Below are positions 1 to 6,407 of a stretch of 7,090 nucleotides of DNA, piece after piece. The translations under genes and the position numbers were made by a program. The notes beneath the pieces are model-generated. The model was given only the letters and a program-made list of their open reading frames with translations. It made no database searches and had not been told where the DNA came from. Numbering within the stretch: the stretch's first letter is position 1; each line of letters opens with the position of its first letter. This DNA comes from an uncultured Austwickia sp. Lineage in GTDB: Bacteria > Actinomycetota > Actinomycetes > Actinomycetales > Dermatophilaceae. The DNA lies in assembly GCA_934678955.1 (NCBI GenBank), contig CAKUSI010000185.1, forward strand, positions 1 through 7,090, in the 5' to 3' direction.

Positions 1-90
1 GCCCTACGGCGTGTCGCCCTACGGCGTGTCGCCCTACGGCGTGTCGCCCTACGGCGTGTCGCCCTACGGCGTGTCGCCCTACGGCGTGTC
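1..90. repeat. 15-bp tandem repeat, six perfect copies
   Basis: Six identical head-to-tail copies of GCCCTACGGCGTGTC fill positions 1-90. A decayed copy follows at 91-105 (GCTCAACGGCACACG). The array starts at base 1, so it probably continues to the left and its true copy number is unknown. Each unit contains CGCC-CTAC-GGCG, a 4-bp stem with a 4-nt loop, and neighbouring units form GGCG-TGT-CGCC, so the array is a run of interleaved small dyads. All three forward frames are open through the repeat because 15 is divisible by three. One frame reads (PYGVS)n and stays open to a TGA at 191-193, so this could be the C-terminal tail of an upstream protein. The residues after the repeat (91-190) become an Arg-rich string unlike a normal protein end, so I favour an intergenic minisatellite. 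Its function is unknown. Confidence 0.95.
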
Positions 91-139
91 GCTCAACGGC
101 ACACGGCCGCCTGCGCCATACCGGAGTTCGCGCGACCCC

Positions 140-163
140 CGGGGATGTCGCCGAGACTCCCCG
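140..163 (+). other. GC-rich hairpin upstream of argS
   Basis: CGGGGA (140-145) pairs perfectly with TCCCCG (158-163). Inside it, GTC (147-149) pairs with GAC (155-157), giving about nine base pairs with one bulged T and a GCCGA loop. No T-tract follows, so it is not a canonical intrinsic terminator. It could be a U-less terminator for the unseen upstream transcript, or a structure in an argS leader if transcription starts further upstream. The rest of the 170-nt stretch between the repeat array and argS shows no tRNA or convincing ORF. Confidence 0.5.
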
Positions 164-246
164 CGGCTACGACGACGGTTGCGACGTCGGTGAGGGGCCG
201 AGGGCCCGCGTTGTGGCGGGCGGGAGGGCACGGCCCACCTCCCCCG

Positions 247-252
247 TAGACT
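247..252 (+). promoter_or_regulatory. Possible -10 element for leaderless argS mRNA
   Basis: TAGACT fits the actinobacterial TANNNT -10 consensus. It ends 8 nt before the GTG chosen as the argS start, which would put transcription initiation at about 259-261, on the start codon. There is no Shine-Dalgarno sequence at a usable distance from that GTG (the nearest purine run, around 222-228, is over 30 nt away), which suits a leaderless message. I see no convincing -35 box. Confidence 0.35.
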
Positions 253-260
253 CGGCCGAC

Positions 261-1943
261 GTGACCCCCGAACAACTCGCGCTCGCCATCAGCCAGGCCC
301 TGCGGGAGGCCGTCGCCGCAGGCCAGATCGCCCTCGCGGGCGACGAGATCCCGGAGGCGATCCGCGTCGAGCGGCCCAAGAACCGCGAGCACGGGGACTG
401 GTCCACCAACGTCGCCATGCAACTCGCCAAGAAGGCCGGGGCCACGCCGCGCGACCTGGCGCAGGTGCTCGCCGCCCTCCTCGCCGAGACGCCCGGGATC
501 GCGGCGGCCGACGTCGCCGGACCGGGGTTCCTCAACATCACCCTGGACGCGGCCAGCGCGGGCGAGCTCGCCCGGACGATCGTGGAGGCCGGCGAGTCGT
601 ACGGCCGCGGAGACGCGCTCGCCGGCCGCAGGGTCAACCTGGAGTTCGTCTCGGCCAACCCGACCGGCCCCATCCACCTCGGCGGCACCCGGTGGGCAGC
701 GGTCGGTGACGCCCTCGCCCGCGTACTCCAGGCCGCGGGGGCCGACGTCACCAAGGAGTACTACTTCAACGACCACGGCGCCCAGATCGACCGGTTCGCG
801 CGCAGCCTGCTCGCGGCGGCCAAGGGCCAGGACGCGCCGGAGGACGGCTACGCGGGCGCGTACATCTCCGACATCGCGGCCGCGGTCGTCGCGCAGCGGC
901 CCGACGTGCTGGCGTTGCCGGACAGGGAGGCCCAGGAGGTTTTCCGCGAGCGCGGCGTGGCGATGATGTTCGACCAGATCAAGGCGTCGCTGCACGAGTT
1001 CGGCGTCGACTTCGACGTCTACTTCCACGAGAACTCGCTGCACGACAGCGGGGCCGTCGACAAGGCCGTCGCCGTCCTCGACGGGCTCGGCCGCATCGAG
1101 CGGCGCGATGGCGCGATCTGGCTCAAGACCAGCGAGTTCGGCGATGACAAGGACCGGGTGGTCATCAAGTCGGACGGCGAGGCGGCCTATTTCGCGGGCG
1201 ACATCGCCTACTACCTCGACAAGCGCGAGCGCGGGTTCGACTGCGAGATCATCATGCTCGGCGCGGACCACCACGGCTACGTCGGCCGGATGATGGCGAT
1301 GTGCGCCGCCTTCGGGGACACGCCGTGGGACAACCTGATCCTGCTGATCGGCCAGATGGTCAACCTGGTCAAGGACGGCCAGCCGGTGCGGATGAGCAAG
1401 CGCGCCGGCACAGTCGTCGTGCTGGAGGACCTGGTCGAGGCGGTCGGGGTGGACGCGGCCCGCTACGCGCTGGCCCGCTACTCCACGGACTCCACGATCG
1501 ACATCGACCTCGACCTGCTGGTCCAGCGCAGCAACGACAACCCGGTGTTCTACGTGCAGTACGCGCACGCCCGCACCTGCAACGTCGCGCGGCTCGCCGA
1601 GGTCGACGGGGTCGCCCGCGAGGACGGCTTCCACCCGGAGCTGCTCGCGCACGAGACCGAGGCGGCGCTACTGGCGATCCTGGGGGACTTCCCCCGCGTG
1701 GTCGCGCAGGCGTCGGCGCTGCGCGAACCGCACCGGGTCGCCCGCTACCTGGAGGACCTCGCGGCGCACTACCACAAGTGGTACGACGAGTGCCGGGTGC
1801 GGCCGGCCGTGGATCGGGACACCGGAGCGGTCGAGACCGTGGGCGACCTGCACCGGACCCGCCTGTGGCTCAACGACGCGACCCGGCAGGTGCTGGCCAA
1901 CGGTCTGCACCTGCTCGGCGTCAGCGCGCCTGAGCAGCTCTGA
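261..1943 (+). CDS. argS: Arginyl-tRNA synthetase (class I)
   Basis: Charges tRNA-Arg with arginine in the cytoplasm using ATP. With the GTG at 261 the protein has 560 residues, close to the usual bacterial length of about 550-590. An N-terminal Add-1-type tRNA-binding domain occupies roughly residues 1-95. The class I Rossmann core carries the HIGH-like motif HLGG at 139-142 inside the conserved [16 protein letters not shown] stretch, and the KMSKS-like loop RMSKR at 377-381. The all-helical DALR anticodon-binding domain covers about 427-560 and ends in the family-typical GVSAPE (553-558). An in-frame GTG at 213 would add 16 residues ([15 protein letters not shown] and similar) that do not resemble the family start, whereas [10 protein letters not shown] at 261 does, so I chose 261. 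The neighbouring lysA is the common actinobacterial partner of argS. All signature motifs are present and no truncation is seen. Confidence 0.96.
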   Translation: MTPEQLALAISQALREAVAAGQIALAGDEIPEAIRVERPKNREHGDWSTNVAMQLAKKAGATPRDLAQVLAALLAETPGIAAADVAGPGFLNITLDAASAGELARTIVEAGESYGRGDALAGRRVNLEFVSANPTGPIHLGGTRWAAVGDALARVLQAAGADVTKEYYFNDHGAQIDRFARSLLAAAKGQDAPEDGYAGAYISDIAAAVVAQRPDVLALPDREAQEVFRERGVAMMFDQIKASLHEFGVDFDVYFHENSLHDSGAVDKAVAVLDGLGRIERRDGAIWLKTSEFGDDKDRVVIKSDGEAAYFAGDIAYYLDKRERGFDCEIIMLGADHHGYVGRMMAMCAAFGDTPWDNLILLIGQMVNLVKDGQPVRMSKRAGTVVVLEDLVEAVGVDAARYALARYSTDSTIDIDLDLLVQRSNDNPVFYVQYAHARTCNVARLAEVDGVAREDGFHPELLAHETEAALLAILGDFPRVVAQASALREPHRVARYLEDLAAHYHKWYDECRVRPAVDRDTGAVETVGDLHRTRLWLNDATRQVLANGLHLLGVSAPEQL

Positions 1944-1960
1944 CGGCGGCCAAGCGCTCC

Positions 1961-2000
1961 AGTCGACCTACTGACGGACCAGCCGACCTGCTGACCGCGG
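1961..2000 (+). repeat. Imperfect 20-nt tandem duplication in argS-lysA gap
   Basis: Positions 1961-1980 and 1981-2000 align without gaps at 14 of 20 bases, and 13 of the first 15 match (AGtCGACCTaCTGAC versus AGcCGACCTgCTGAC). The pair lies in the 87-nt spacer and ends about 15 nt before the lysA ribosome binding site. A two-helical-turn spacing could suit a dimeric regulator, but this may simply be a decayed local duplication. Confidence 0.5.
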
Positions 2001-2030
2001 TCGGGACAACCTGCGAGGAGTTCCATTCTC

Positions 2031-3488
2031 ATGGCCAAGGTGATGCGTCCCCATGAGGCGGGCGCGCTGCACTCGGACGGGTATGGCGGCGCCCCGCAGT
2101 GGCTGCCGTACCCGCAGGACGTCAACGCGTTGCTGCCCGTGCTGTGGCCCGCGGGCGTGACCAAGGACGCGGACGGCGTACTGACCGTCCGCGGGGTGAA
2201 GGTGACGGACATCGTCCGCGAGTTCGGCACGCCCGCATACGTCGTCGACGAGGAGGACTTCCGCGCGCGGGCCCGGTCGTTCCGCACCGACTTCGCGGGC
2301 CCGTTCCAGGAGTTCGCAGGCCTGTCCGTCTATTACGCGGGCAAGGCCTTCCTGTGCACCCAGGTGGCGCGGTGGGTGCTGGAGGAGGGGCTGGGCCTCG
2401 ACGTGTGCTCGGCCGGGGAGCTGGCGGTGGCGGAGCGCGTCGTTTTCCCCGCCGAACGCCTGGAGCTGCACGGCAACAACAAGTCGGCGGCGGAGATCGA
2501 GGCGGCGCTGCGGTATGGGGGCACCGGGGTCGGCCGGATCGTCGTGGACAGCTTCGACGAGATCGAGCGGGTCGCGCAGATCGCGGACCGACTCGGCGTG
2601 CGGGCGCCCGTCATGATCCGGGTCACGGTGGGTGTCGAGGCGCACACCCATGAGTACATCGCGACCGCCCACGAGGACCAGAAGTTCGGGTTCTCCCTCG
2701 CCGGACGACAGGCCGCGAAGGCCGCCGAGGCGATCCTGGCCCGGCCGCAGCTGGACCTGCGGGGGCTGCACAGCCACATCGGGTCGCAGATCTTCGACAC
2801 CGCCGGGTTCGAGGTGGCCGCCCGCCGCGTCCTGCAGCTGCACGCCCAGATCGCGAAGACGCACGGCGTCGCGCTGCCCCAGATGTGCCTCGGCGGCGGC
2901 TTCGGCATCGCCTACACCTCGGAGAACACCCCGCTGTCCCCCGGCGAGCTGGGCGCGGGGTTGGCGGCGATCCTGCGGCGCGAGTGCGCGGCCGAGGGCC
3001 TCGCCGTGCCGGCCATCTCGATCGAACCGGGGCGCGCGATCGCCGGGCCGAGCACGTTCACGCTCTACGAGGTCGGCACGGTCAAGGAGGTCGAACTCGA
3101 CGGCGGCGGCCGCCGTACCTACGTCTCCGTCGACGGCGGGATGAGCGACAACGTCCGCACGGCGTTGTATGGCGCGGACTACTCGGTCACGCTGGCGGGG
3201 CGCGCCGGCACCGGCCGGCCGCTGCTGTCCCGCGTGGTCGGCAAGCACTGTGAGAGCGGCGACATCGTGGTGATGGACGAGTACCTGCCCGACGACGTCC
3301 GACCGGGGGATCTCCTCGCCGTCCCCGGCACCGGGGCCTACTGCCGGGCGCTGTCCAGCCAGTACAACCACGTGCCCCGGCCCCCGGTGGTCGCGGTGGC
3401 GCCGGGCCCCGACGGCGTCGGGCAGGCTCGTCTCATCGTGCGCCGGGAGACGATCGAGGACATCCTCGGGCTCGACGTCGACGGCTGA
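2031..3488 (+). CDS. lysA: Diaminopimelate decarboxylase
   Basis: Decarboxylates meso-diaminopimelate to L-lysine, the last step of lysine synthesis. It is a PLP enzyme of the fold-III (alanine racemase-like) family and works as a cytoplasmic dimer. The protein has 485 residues, slightly long but normal for actinobacterial LysA with its N-terminal extension. The PLP-binding lysine is K105 in YYAGKAFL (101-108). The HSHIGS motif is at 247-252, the glycine-rich phosphate-binding GGGFGI at 288-293, and EPGR at 332-335. HCESGD at 406-411 supplies the active-site Cys407 and Glu408 contributed across the dimer, and GAYC at 435-438 gives the conserved Tyr. The ATG start is supported by AGGAG at 2016-2020 with a 10-nt spacer. 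It lies 87 nt after argS and may be cotranscribed with it or have its own promoter in the gap. hom lies 183 nt downstream. No key residue is missing. Confidence 0.97.
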   Translation: MAKVMRPHEAGALHSDGYGGAPQWLPYPQDVNALLPVLWPAGVTKDADGVLTVRGVKVTDIVREFGTPAYVVDEEDFRARARSFRTDFAGPFQEFAGLSVYYAGKAFLCTQVARWVLEEGLGLDVCSAGELAVAERVVFPAERLELHGNNKSAAEIEAALRYGGTGVGRIVVDSFDEIERVAQIADRLGVRAPVMIRVTVGVEAHTHEYIATAHEDQKFGFSLAGRQAAKAAEAILARPQLDLRGLHSHIGSQIFDTAGFEVAARRVLQLHAQIAKTHGVALPQMCLGGGFGIAYTSENTPLSPGELGAGLAAILRRECAAEGLAVPAISIEPGRAIAGPSTFTLYEVGTVKEVELDGGGRRTYVSVDGGMSDNVRTALYGADYSVTLAGRAGTGRPLLSRVVGKHCESGDIVVMDEYLPDDVRPGDLLAVPGTGAYCRALSSQYNHVPRPPVVAVAPGPDGVGQARLIVRRETIEDILGLDVDG

Positions 3489-3502
3489 GGCTCCGACCGT
3501 GT

Positions 3503-3520
3503 CGTCCGTGATCCGGGACG
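3503..3520 (+). other. Small hairpin after lysA
   Basis: CGTCC (3503-3507) is complementary to GGACG (3516-3520), a 5-bp stem with an 8-nt loop, starting 15 nt after the lysA stop codon. It has no T-tract. It may be a weak 3' structure or U-less terminator, but its stability is modest and short stems are common by chance in DNA this GC-rich. Confidence 0.25.
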
Positions 3521-3632
3521 GGCCAGGCGGCTACGGTGGAGCGCGGGCAGGATGGGTCGTCCGCAGGTGGCGGCCCCGCGAGTCGGCGCAGCGGCGCCGC
3601 GAGGGCGCGATCGATGACAGCGCAGTCCACGG

Positions 3633-3648
3633 CGGGGCAACGGCCCCG
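3633..3648 (+). other. Hairpin just upstream of hom ribosome binding site
   Basis: CGGGGC (3633-3638) pairs perfectly with GCCCCG (3643-3648) around an AACG tetraloop. It ends 9 nt before the purine-rich ribosome binding site GGGAGGAG (3658-3665) of hom. It lies at the end of the 183-nt lysA-hom gap, which otherwise shows no convincing gene. A role in mRNA stability, attenuation or translation of hom is conceivable. I found no leader peptide rich in Thr, Ile or Met codons to support classical attenuation. Confidence 0.4.
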
Positions 3649-3671
3649 GGCGTGAGTGGGAGGAGAGGTCC

Positions 3672-5033
3672 GTGACGGTCGGCGACGAGGTGGCGGCGGA
3701 CGCCGTGCTCAGGGTGGCCCTGCTGGGCTGCGGAGTCGTGGGCTCCTCGGTCGCGCGCCTGATGGGCCAGAACGCGGACGACCTCGCGGCCCGGGTCGGG
3801 CGTCGCCTGGAGATCGTGGGCGTCGCGGTGCGCCGCGACGGCAGGGACCGCGCCGACACGGGTGTGCCCGATGAGCTCTTCACGACCGACGCGGAAGACC
3901 TCGTCACCCGCGCCGACCTTGTCGTCGAGGTGATCGGCGGCATCGAGCCGGCGCGCGGCCTGATCCTGCGGGCGATGGAGCACGGCGCGAGCGTGGTCAC
4001 CGCCAACAAGGCGCTGCTGGCGGAAGACGGACCCTCCCTGTATGAGGCCGCCCAGCGACACGGTGTCGATCTCTACTACGAGGCGGCCGTCGCGGGGGCG
4101 ATCCCGCTGATCCGACCGCTGCGCGAGTCCATGGCGGGCGACAGCGTCCGGCGGGTCCTCGGGATCGTGAACGGCACGACGAACTACGTGCTCGACAAGA
4201 TGGACAGCACCGGCGCGGGCTTCGAGGAGGCGGTCTCGCAGGCGCAGGCTCTGGGCTACGCCGAGGCCGACCCGACCGCGGACGTCGAGGGCTTCGACGC
4301 CGCCGCGAAGGCCGCCATCCTCGCGTCGTTGGCCTTTCACACCCGGGTCAGCTCCCGGGACGTGCACCGCGAGGGGATCATCGAGGTCACCGCGGCCGAT
4401 GTCGCCGCCGCGGCCGCGATGGACTGCGTGGTCAAGCTGCTGGCGATCTGCGAACGCACCGCCGACCCACGCACGGGAACCGATGGCGTGTCGGTGCGCG
4501 TGCACCCCGCGATGATCCCGCGCGCGCACCCGCTCGGCGGCGTCCGCGAAGCGTTCAACGCCGTGTTCGTCGAGGCGGAGGCGGCAGGGCAGCTCATGTT
4601 CTACGGCCCGGGCGCGGGTGGGGATCCGACGGCGAGCGCGGTCCTCGGCGATCTGGTGGCGATCGCACGGCACCGGGTCGGCGGAGGGCTCGGGCCCCGG
4701 GAGTCCGCGTATGCCGAGCTGCCCGTCCTGCCGATGGGCCTGGCCCGCACCCGCTACTACATCAGCCTCGACGTCTCGGATCGACCGGGTGTGCTCGCCC
4801 AGGTGGCGACCGCCTTCGCCGCGCACGACGTCTCCATCCAGCAGGTGCGCCAGGAGGTCCTGGCCCGCGAGCCCCACGAGGACCCTCTGGACGGCGGAGA
4901 CGACCTGGGCGCTCAGTTGATCATCGTCACGCACGCGGCACCCGACGCCGCCTTGGCGGCGACCGTCGACGCGCTGGCCGGGATGGACATCGTCCGCGGC
5001 GTCACCTCGGTGATGCGGGTGGAGGGCGACTGA
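3672..5033 (+). CDS. hom: Homoserine dehydrogenase with ACT domain
   Basis: Reduces aspartate semialdehyde to homoserine with NAD(P)H, at the branch point to threonine, isoleucine and methionine. The protein has 453 residues, a little longer than the usual 430-445 of monofunctional forms. The N-terminal Rossmann domain has GCGVVG at 19-24 and TANKA at 110-114, with K113 matching the catalytic-site lysine. The catalytic domain carries NGTTNY (167-172) and GYAEADPTADVEGFDAAAK (195-213), with E198, D204, D209 and K213 matching the yeast catalytic residues E208, D214, D219 and K223. A C-terminal ACT domain (about 362-450, starting YYISLDVSDRPGVLAQ) is the usual site of threonine feedback inhibition. 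It contains an acidic stretch at about 398-413 that looks longer than usual. The GTG start is fixed by a strong GGGAGGAG (3658-3665) 6 nt upstream. It probably forms an operon with thrB, 44 nt downstream. Confidence 0.97.
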   Translation: MTVGDEVAADAVLRVALLGCGVVGSSVARLMGQNADDLAARVGRRLEIVGVAVRRDGRDRADTGVPDELFTTDAEDLVTRADLVVEVIGGIEPARGLILRAMEHGASVVTANKALLAEDGPSLYEAAQRHGVDLYYEAAVAGAIPLIRPLRESMAGDSVRRVLGIVNGTTNYVLDKMDSTGAGFEEAVSQAQALGYAEADPTADVEGFDAAAKAAILASLAFHTRVSSRDVHREGIIEVTAADVAAAAAMDCVVKLLAICERTADPRTGTDGVSVRVHPAMIPRAHPLGGVREAFNAVFVEAEAAGQLMFYGPGAGGDPTASAVLGDLVAIARHRVGGGLGPRESAYAELPVLPMGLARTRYYISLDVSDRPGVLAQVATAFAAHDVSIQQVRQEVLAREPHEDPLDGGDDLGAQLIIVTHAAPDAALAATVDALAGMDIVRGVTSVMRVEGD

Positions 5034-5077
5034 GGTGTCCGCGGAAGCGAGCGACCCGGCGGCGGGGGCCTGACCTG

Positions 5078-6043
5078 ATGAGGCTCGCCGACGCGTCGGC
5101 GGTGGGCGTGAGCGTGCCCGCGAGCACCGCCAACCTCGGGCCGGGCTTCGACGCGATCGGTCTCGCGCTGGGTCTGTGGGACGACTACGAGGTCCGGCTC
5201 ACCGGAGACTCGCTGACGATCGATGTGTCCGGTCAGGGCGCGGACCAGGTGCCGCGGGACGAGCGGCACCTGGTGTTCCGTTGCCTGGCCCGCGGGCTGG
5301 GGCGACTCGGCTACGACGTACCCGGGGGACTCCACCTGACCTGCACGAACCGTGTCCCGCACAGCCGTGGCCTGGGCAGCTCGGCCACCGCCGCCGTGGC
5401 CGGTTTCGCGCTCGCCTCCGCGCTCGACGGCCTGGCGCGCACGGGTCGCCCGCAGCTCGACAAGGACTTCGTCAACGAGCTGGCGGCCCAGGCCGAAGGC
5501 CATCCCGACAACTCGTCCGCCAGCGTGTTCGGGGGGATGACGCTGTCCTGGAGCGACGACGTGACCGCCGTGCGCGGCGTGCATACGGCGCAGGTCCAGG
5601 TCCACCCCGACGTCGTCCCCGTCGTTCTGGTCCCGGACATCGAGCTGTCGACGGCGGCGGCCCGCGCCGCCCTGCCCACCGATGTGCCGCTGAAGTCCGC
5701 CGCGTGGAACGCCGGACGCTGCGCGCTGCTCGTCGAGGCGATGACCCGCCGCCCACACCTGCTCTATCCGGCGACCCGCGACTGGCTGCACCAGGAGCAA
5801 CGGCGGATCGCCTACCCGGTCACCATGCGCGTGGTCGACACCATGCGCAGCCAGGGGCACGCGGCGGTCGTCTCCGGTGCCGGCCCCACGGTGCTCGTCC
5901 TCACGACCACCGAACGAGCGGGGGAGGTCGCGCTGGCCGCGGGTCGCGCGACCCAGGAGGACGGGCACGCCTGGCGCATCTTCACGCCGGGTGTTCCCGA
6001 GCGGGGGGTGAGCGCCCAGTCGTTGCAGGCCCCGTCGCTGTAG
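5078..6043 (+). CDS. thrB: Homoserine kinase (GHMP family)
   Basis: Phosphorylates homoserine to O-phosphohomoserine with ATP, the step before threonine synthase. At 321 residues it is of normal length. GHMP motif 1 is VPASTANLGPGFDA at 13-26, with N19 and D25 at substrate-contact positions. The ATP-binding motif 2 is PHSRGLGSSA at 94-103. EGHPDN at 140-145 and R196 and R242 (in the LHQEQR motif at 237-242) match conserved substrate-binding positions of the family. Motif 3 is VSGAGPT at 265-271. After HPDN the usual V-A is replaced by S-S (146-147), a mild variation. The ATG at 5078 gives the family-typical short N-terminus; only a weak G-rich stretch (5064-5068) precedes it, so translation may depend on coupling to hom. 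thrC, often found between hom and thrB in actinobacteria, is not here. Confidence 0.96.
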   Translation: MRLADASAVGVSVPASTANLGPGFDAIGLALGLWDDYEVRLTGDSLTIDVSGQGADQVPRDERHLVFRCLARGLGRLGYDVPGGLHLTCTNRVPHSRGLGSSATAAVAGFALASALDGLARTGRPQLDKDFVNELAAQAEGHPDNSSASVFGGMTLSWSDDVTAVRGVHTAQVQVHPDVVPVVLVPDIELSTAAARAALPTDVPLKSAAWNAGRCALLVEAMTRRPHLLYPATRDWLHQEQRRIAYPVTMRVVDTMRSQGHAAVVSGAGPTVLVLTTTERAGEVALAAGRATQEDGHAWRIFTPGVPERGVSAQSLQAPSL

Positions 6044-6098
6044 ATCGTCGCCGGTCACGGGCGTGGTGGCGCGAGAATCTATTGCCTGATGTGGCCTG

Positions 6099-6107
6099 TG
6101 GTACATT
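6099..6107 (+). promoter_or_regulatory. Putative rho promoter (extended -10)
   Basis: TGG-TACATT forms an extended -10 (TGn plus TANNNT) in the most AT-rich patch of the window (about 6074-6112). A TTGCCT hexamer at 6082-6087 resembles a -35 box, but the 14-nt spacer is short, so an extended -10 promoter is the better reading. Transcription would start near 6114. It lies 56 nt after the thrB stop, and no other candidate this good is seen upstream of rho. Confidence 0.45.
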
Positions 6108-6113
6108 AAGAGT

Positions 6114-6407
6114 GCTTCACGGGGTGCGTGTTCCCCCTGTCGGCGATGCCCCTCATTCGGACCTCGTCGGAGAGTCACGCGGAAGCACCTAGACGGCCCG
6201 GTTGAGGATTCGATTCCCGCGTCCGTCGGCAAGTCCCCATTCACATATCCGCCGCGTGCGCTGTGACGCCGTGAAGGTCGGCGTCCATGGTTACGGTCCG
6301 CTGCCCCGCACCTGCGGTACATCGAATCGTCGGCGTCAGGCCCAGTGCGGCGACGTGGCGAACAGCTCGGCGTTCTCTCCGGGCTCTCAGACGAGGGAAG
6401 GACCTTC
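6114..6407 (+). promoter_or_regulatory. Long structured 5' leader of rho
   Basis: If transcription starts near 6114, the rho message has an untranslated leader of about 294 nt. It contains a perfect 7-bp hairpin (6265-6285), a second copy of its 3' arm (6329-6337), a looser GACGG/CCGTC pairing (6192-6196 with 6223-6227), and two C-rich stretches. One of these, 6234-6253, has ten C and one G in 20 nt, which stands out from the G-rich surroundings and resembles a Rho-loading (rut) site. Autogenous attenuation of rho in its own leader is established for Escherichia coli; extending it to this leader is inference. No convincing gene lies in it: an ATG frame at 6146-6205 (19 codons) has no ribosome binding site, and a TTG frame at 6202-6411 has weak third-position GC bias. 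Confidence 0.45.
6265..6285 (+). other. Perfect 7-bp hairpin in rho leader
   Basis: GACGCCG (6265-6271) and CGGCGTC (6279-6285) are exact reverse complements separated by TGAAGGT. The 9-mer GTCGGCGTC that holds the 3' arm (6277-6285) recurs at 6329-6337, exactly 52 nt later, so the 5' arm could pair with either copy. A third related GTCGGC lies at 6225-6230, again 52 nt earlier. Mutually exclusive pairings of this kind are typical of attenuators, although the close hairpin should be favoured. Confidence 0.55.

Noticed and set aside
11..193. A 60-codon frame reading (SPYGV)n and then an Arg-rich tail
   Set aside because: It begins inside the tandem repeat and its non-repeat part is not protein-like. 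Without the upstream sequence it cannot be supported as a gene.
3552..3617. A 21-codon ATG frame in the lysA-hom gap as a leader peptide
   Set aside because: No spaced ribosome binding site and no run of Thr, Ile or Met codons.
6044..6073. A thrB terminator in the GC-rich stretch after the stop codon
   Set aside because: Only 4-bp CGCC/GGCG pairings are possible and there is no T-tract.
6146..6205. A 19-codon ATG frame in the rho leader
   Set aside because: No Shine-Dalgarno sequence and no recognisable content; not enough to call a leader peptide.
6200..6222. GATTCGATTCCC resembling a tRNA T-arm
   Set aside because: The stem around the TTCGATT loop does not pair properly and no acceptor, D or anticodon arms can be placed.
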